This document shows, one piece after another, positions 61,251 to 64,000 of a stretch of 64,000 nt of DNA (its first letter is position 1; every line of letters starts with the position of its first letter). The stretch spans positions 186,001 to 250,000 of the forward strand of contig JAFEMH010003606.1 in NCBI GenBank assembly GCA_022495995.1. Direction: 5' to 3'. The notes under the pieces were generated by a model. The model did not search any database and had not been told where the DNA came from. It saw only the letters and a program-made list of their open reading frames with translations. The stretch is from Adenophora triphylla var. japonica. Taxonomy: Eukaryota; Streptophyta; Magnoliopsida; Asterales; Campanulaceae. The position numbers were made by a program, and so were the translations under genes.

Positions 61251-61456
61251 CCCTAATCGCAATAACGACAATTTCAAATAAAAATAAAAGAGACGTTACT
61301 CACAATACTAATTCATAATAATATTCAAGTTGTGTGTTGGCTAGGATTGAAATTCGTTCTTTATCTCTTGTTCTATATAACTTACATTGTATTAGTTATA
61401 GGAAACACTTTCGGCTTTTGTAATTCATTTTATATAGTGATTATAAAGTCTTGCCT

Positions 61457-62226
61457 TGTTGGGGGAATTGAGGGGATCACCACATCCACTAGCCCATACT
61501 AGCAGTCATCAACATGGAGAAAAATAAATCAACACATGATAATATGAAAGAACAAGAACAACGATAATTTGTTAACCCGGTTCACCACCATTCGTGGCTA
61601 CATCCGGAGGCACCAAGCCAGGATATCACTATAATAATATATGAATGATTACAACTCTACATATGCACTCACACAGATCTAGCATAGTAACTCTCCATGA
61701 GTAATCTCTCATATATATTATCTAACCTCCCCGAGAACGCACAAATAACACGCGCCGTAGCCGGGTTGTAGGATCGCCCCCGTGGCTCTCCTAGGCCCCC
61801 GACCCCCCTTCCTAGACACTATTTTGTGGCTCCCTTTGATATCCTAACTTTCTCCTCTTGGGTACAAATATTATGGTGGCAGTCACAATGTATTTATAGA
61901 GATACAAAACCTACTCCTGATCAAAACATAATTTACCCGGAGTCCTTGAGACGGAAGGAGTATAACATTAATTAGGAATACTAATAAGTTACAGAAATTA
62001 ATTCCATAAGGAGTTAATATTCCCAGCCTCCAAGACTCCTTACACGTCACATCAACCCATGTGTGTGAACTCCTTTCTTACTTTGCAAAAACCGTCCACG
62101 ACAATCTGTTTCTTTGGGCGGTCGCCCACCTCCTCTATGGGCGGTCGCCCACTTCAACAGTCCGCTCCGATTTTCTGCTCCTCCATGGTTTTGATCCTCT
62201 CCTTGGTTTTGGCTCCAATCCCAACA
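61457..62226 (-). repeat. 3' LTR of the TRIM/LARD-like element
   Basis: 770 bp with matching 7-base inverted tips TGTTGGG/CCCAACA. It contains two GGGCGGTCGCCC motifs at 62116-62127 and 62139-62150. Confidence 0.8.
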
Positions 62227-63262
62227 ATCTCCCACCTGAAGACATAAACCACCATTGTGACATGCTCCTATCATACTCCCACCGGAGAATGATCCACCAG
62301 ATATTTTACACCACCATGTTGAGCCTCCACGCTCCTCCACCATGAGCCTCCACGTCCAAGTAATAAGGCGAGTTGAAACTAAGCGACGCTTCAACCTCTC
62401 CGTGTTAAATCCTTCTTGCCTCCCCAAATCAACTTCTACCTTGATTTATTTGCAAGACTAACTTCGCCTTCTTCCTCCTAGATCCACTCCCCTTGCAATG
62501 CTCCCCATGAAACTCGGACACACCTTGCTTCTTGCATTGTCTTCTTGTGGTCCTTTTTTTTTTCTCGCTCTCTGTTAGGTACTTGTGACTATCTCCTTGC
62601 TGGCCAGCTACACATTGTCACCTCTCCACCCCAACACACCGTTTATTGATGTCTCTCCCCTTTTTTACACCAACATGCCGGTCTTCAAGCCTCTTGCTCC
62701 CACCCGGAACGAAATTGATGTTGTCGGTAGAGTACAACATCCTCCTTACCCCTCATCCGTCGTTTGCGAGAAGTCCTCCTCTTCCCACGTGGTCTAACCG
62801 GCTTATACCACTCACCTTTGCAAGAAGAGATTGTATCAAAATAGGAAACAAATCAGCCCAGAGATTTTCCTTCCCGACGCCAGCGCGGCCGCCCTGAACG
62901 GCAGTAACTCCGACGATTTTCTTCTTGATCTCACCAACTCCTCCGACTTAGACTCCTTTTCTTTCATATTTTTCTCCAACCACCTTGACTGCCCCATAAA
63001 CCCTTGAACATCTCCAGATCTATCTTGATCTCTGCATCTCCAAAATTCCACCTCGAATTTCTGCAGATCTCAATAAGAAACAAACGAACTCTTCAGACTT
63101 TCTGATCTTCCGCACGATCGTGGACCTATTTGGCACGTGTCTTGCTTCAACCATAAACCCTAGAAGCTCTCAAATCCCTGCACGTCTTCCACACGAAGAA
63201 TGCATGCGAAAAATCATTGTCTCTTTTCTTCACCTTGGATCTCTCCTAGATCTCTAACCAGG

Positions 63263-63275
63263 GGCTCTGATACCA
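63263..63275 (-). other. Primer-binding site of the TRIM/LARD-like element
   Basis: Minus strand TGGTATCAGAGCC, initiator tRNA-Met type, two bases from the 5' LTR. Confidence 0.85.
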
Positions 63276-63277
63276 GT

Positions 63278-64000
63278 TGTTGGGGGAATTGAGGGGATCA
63301 CCACATCCACTAGCCCATACTAGCAGTCATCAACATGGAGAAAAATAAATCAACATATGATAATATGAAAGAACAAGAATACCGATAATTTGTTAACCCG
63401 GTTCACCACCATTCGTGGCTACATCCGGAGGCACCAAGCCAGAATATCACTATAATAATATATAAAGGATTACAACTTTATATATGCACTCACACAGATC
63501 TAGCATAGTAACTCTCCATGAGCAATCTCTCATATATATTATCTAACCTCCCCGAGAACGCACAAATAACACAGTCATGTCCGGGTTGTAGGATCGCCCC
63601 CGTGGCTCTCCTAGGCCCCCGACCCCCCTTCCTAGACACTATTTTGTGGCTCCCTTTGATATCCTAACTTTCTCCTCTTGGGTACAAATATTATGGTGAC
63701 AGTCACAATGTATTTATAGAGATACAAAACCTACTCCTGATCAAAACCTAATTTACCCGGAGTCCTTGAGACGGAAGGAGTATAACATTAATTAGGAATA
63801 CTAATAAGTTACAGAAATTAATTCCATAAGGAGTTAATATTCCCAGCCTCCAAGACTCCTTACACGTAACATCAACCCATGTGTGTGAACTCCTTTCACA
63901 CTTTGCAAAAACCGTCCCCGACAATCTGTTTCTTTGGGCGGTCGCCCACCTCCTCTATGGGCGGTCACCCACTTCAGCAGTCCGCTCCGATTTTCTGCTC
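63278..64000 (-). repeat. 5' LTR of the TRIM/LARD-like element, partial
   Basis: Matches 61457-62180; the window ends about 46 bases before its expected end. The second GC-rich motif here reads GGGCGGTCACCC. Confidence 0.8.

Larger units (their letters stand above)
61457..64000 (-). mobile_element. Non-autonomous LTR retrotransposon (TRIM/LARD-like), runs off the window
   Basis: Left LTR 61457-62226 (TGTTGGGGG ... CCCAACA, 770 bp) and a right LTR from 63278 onward, truncated at 64000. The right LTR is the 5' LTR because TGGTATCAGAGCC (minus strand, 63275-63263) lies just inside it. The internal region is only 1051 bp (62227-63277), with no gag, protease, integrase or RT signature; frames there are short and unconvincing. 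The LTRs are clearly close but differ at several places (for example near 61753 and 63574). Confidence 0.8.

Noticed and set aside
62047..62427. 126-codon minus frame in the TRIM-like element
   Set aside because: It crosses the LTR/internal border and has no recognisable domain.

Overview
This is a 64-kb piece of a plant nuclear genome. Genes are intron-rich with GT..AG splicing, and there are many Stowaway-type MITEs (ctccctccgt ends, TA duplications), Ty1/copia and Ty3-like LTR elements, a Helitron-like element and a WAK-type galacturonan-binding protein. The gene style fits a eudicot; I cannot name the species.

Positions 1 to about 46,464 are a tandem array. One unit of about 18-22 kb is present about 2.3 times (unit 1: 1-18,452; unit 2: 18,453-40,145; unit 3: 40,146 to about 46,464). 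Each unit carries the 3' half of an Mpp10 gene (U3 snoRNP / SSU processome protein), a belt of transposon debris, and the 5' half of the next Mpp10 gene. Three Mpp10 copies result. Copy A (ends 3019) is intact as far as visible. Copy B (16,131-26,709) has a MITE inside exon 1 and a very young 5.2-kb copia element inside exon 11. Copy C (38,699-43,163) has lost its start codon, one and most of another exon, and carries two 2-bp deletions.

The belt between the Mpp10 genes holds a small copia-type LTR remnant, a gag-only Ty3-like element with tRNA-Asp primer site arranged LTR-internal-LTR-truncated internal, a probable solo LTR, a simple-repeat tract (very expanded in unit 2), and nested MITEs with GGGTCC/GTGCTCCCGAG ends in the Mpp10 promoter. 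Unit 2 alone carries a fragment of a Tim17/22/23-family gene.

Positions 46,465-64,000 are single-copy sequence: a Helitron-like element with a 51-bp minisatellite; a two-exon galacturonan-binding (GUB_WAK) protein gene without kinase; a MITE cluster; a decayed Harbinger-type element with a Myb/SANT-like ORF; a complete ten-exon anthranilate phosphoribosyltransferase gene (tryptophan synthesis, plastid); an LTR-like segment rich in an AGCGGCCGTGCA motif; a broken DPH7-like WD40 gene; and a non-autonomous LTR retrotransposon that runs off the end of the window.

All gene models were built by reading splice sites by eye. No database search was possible.
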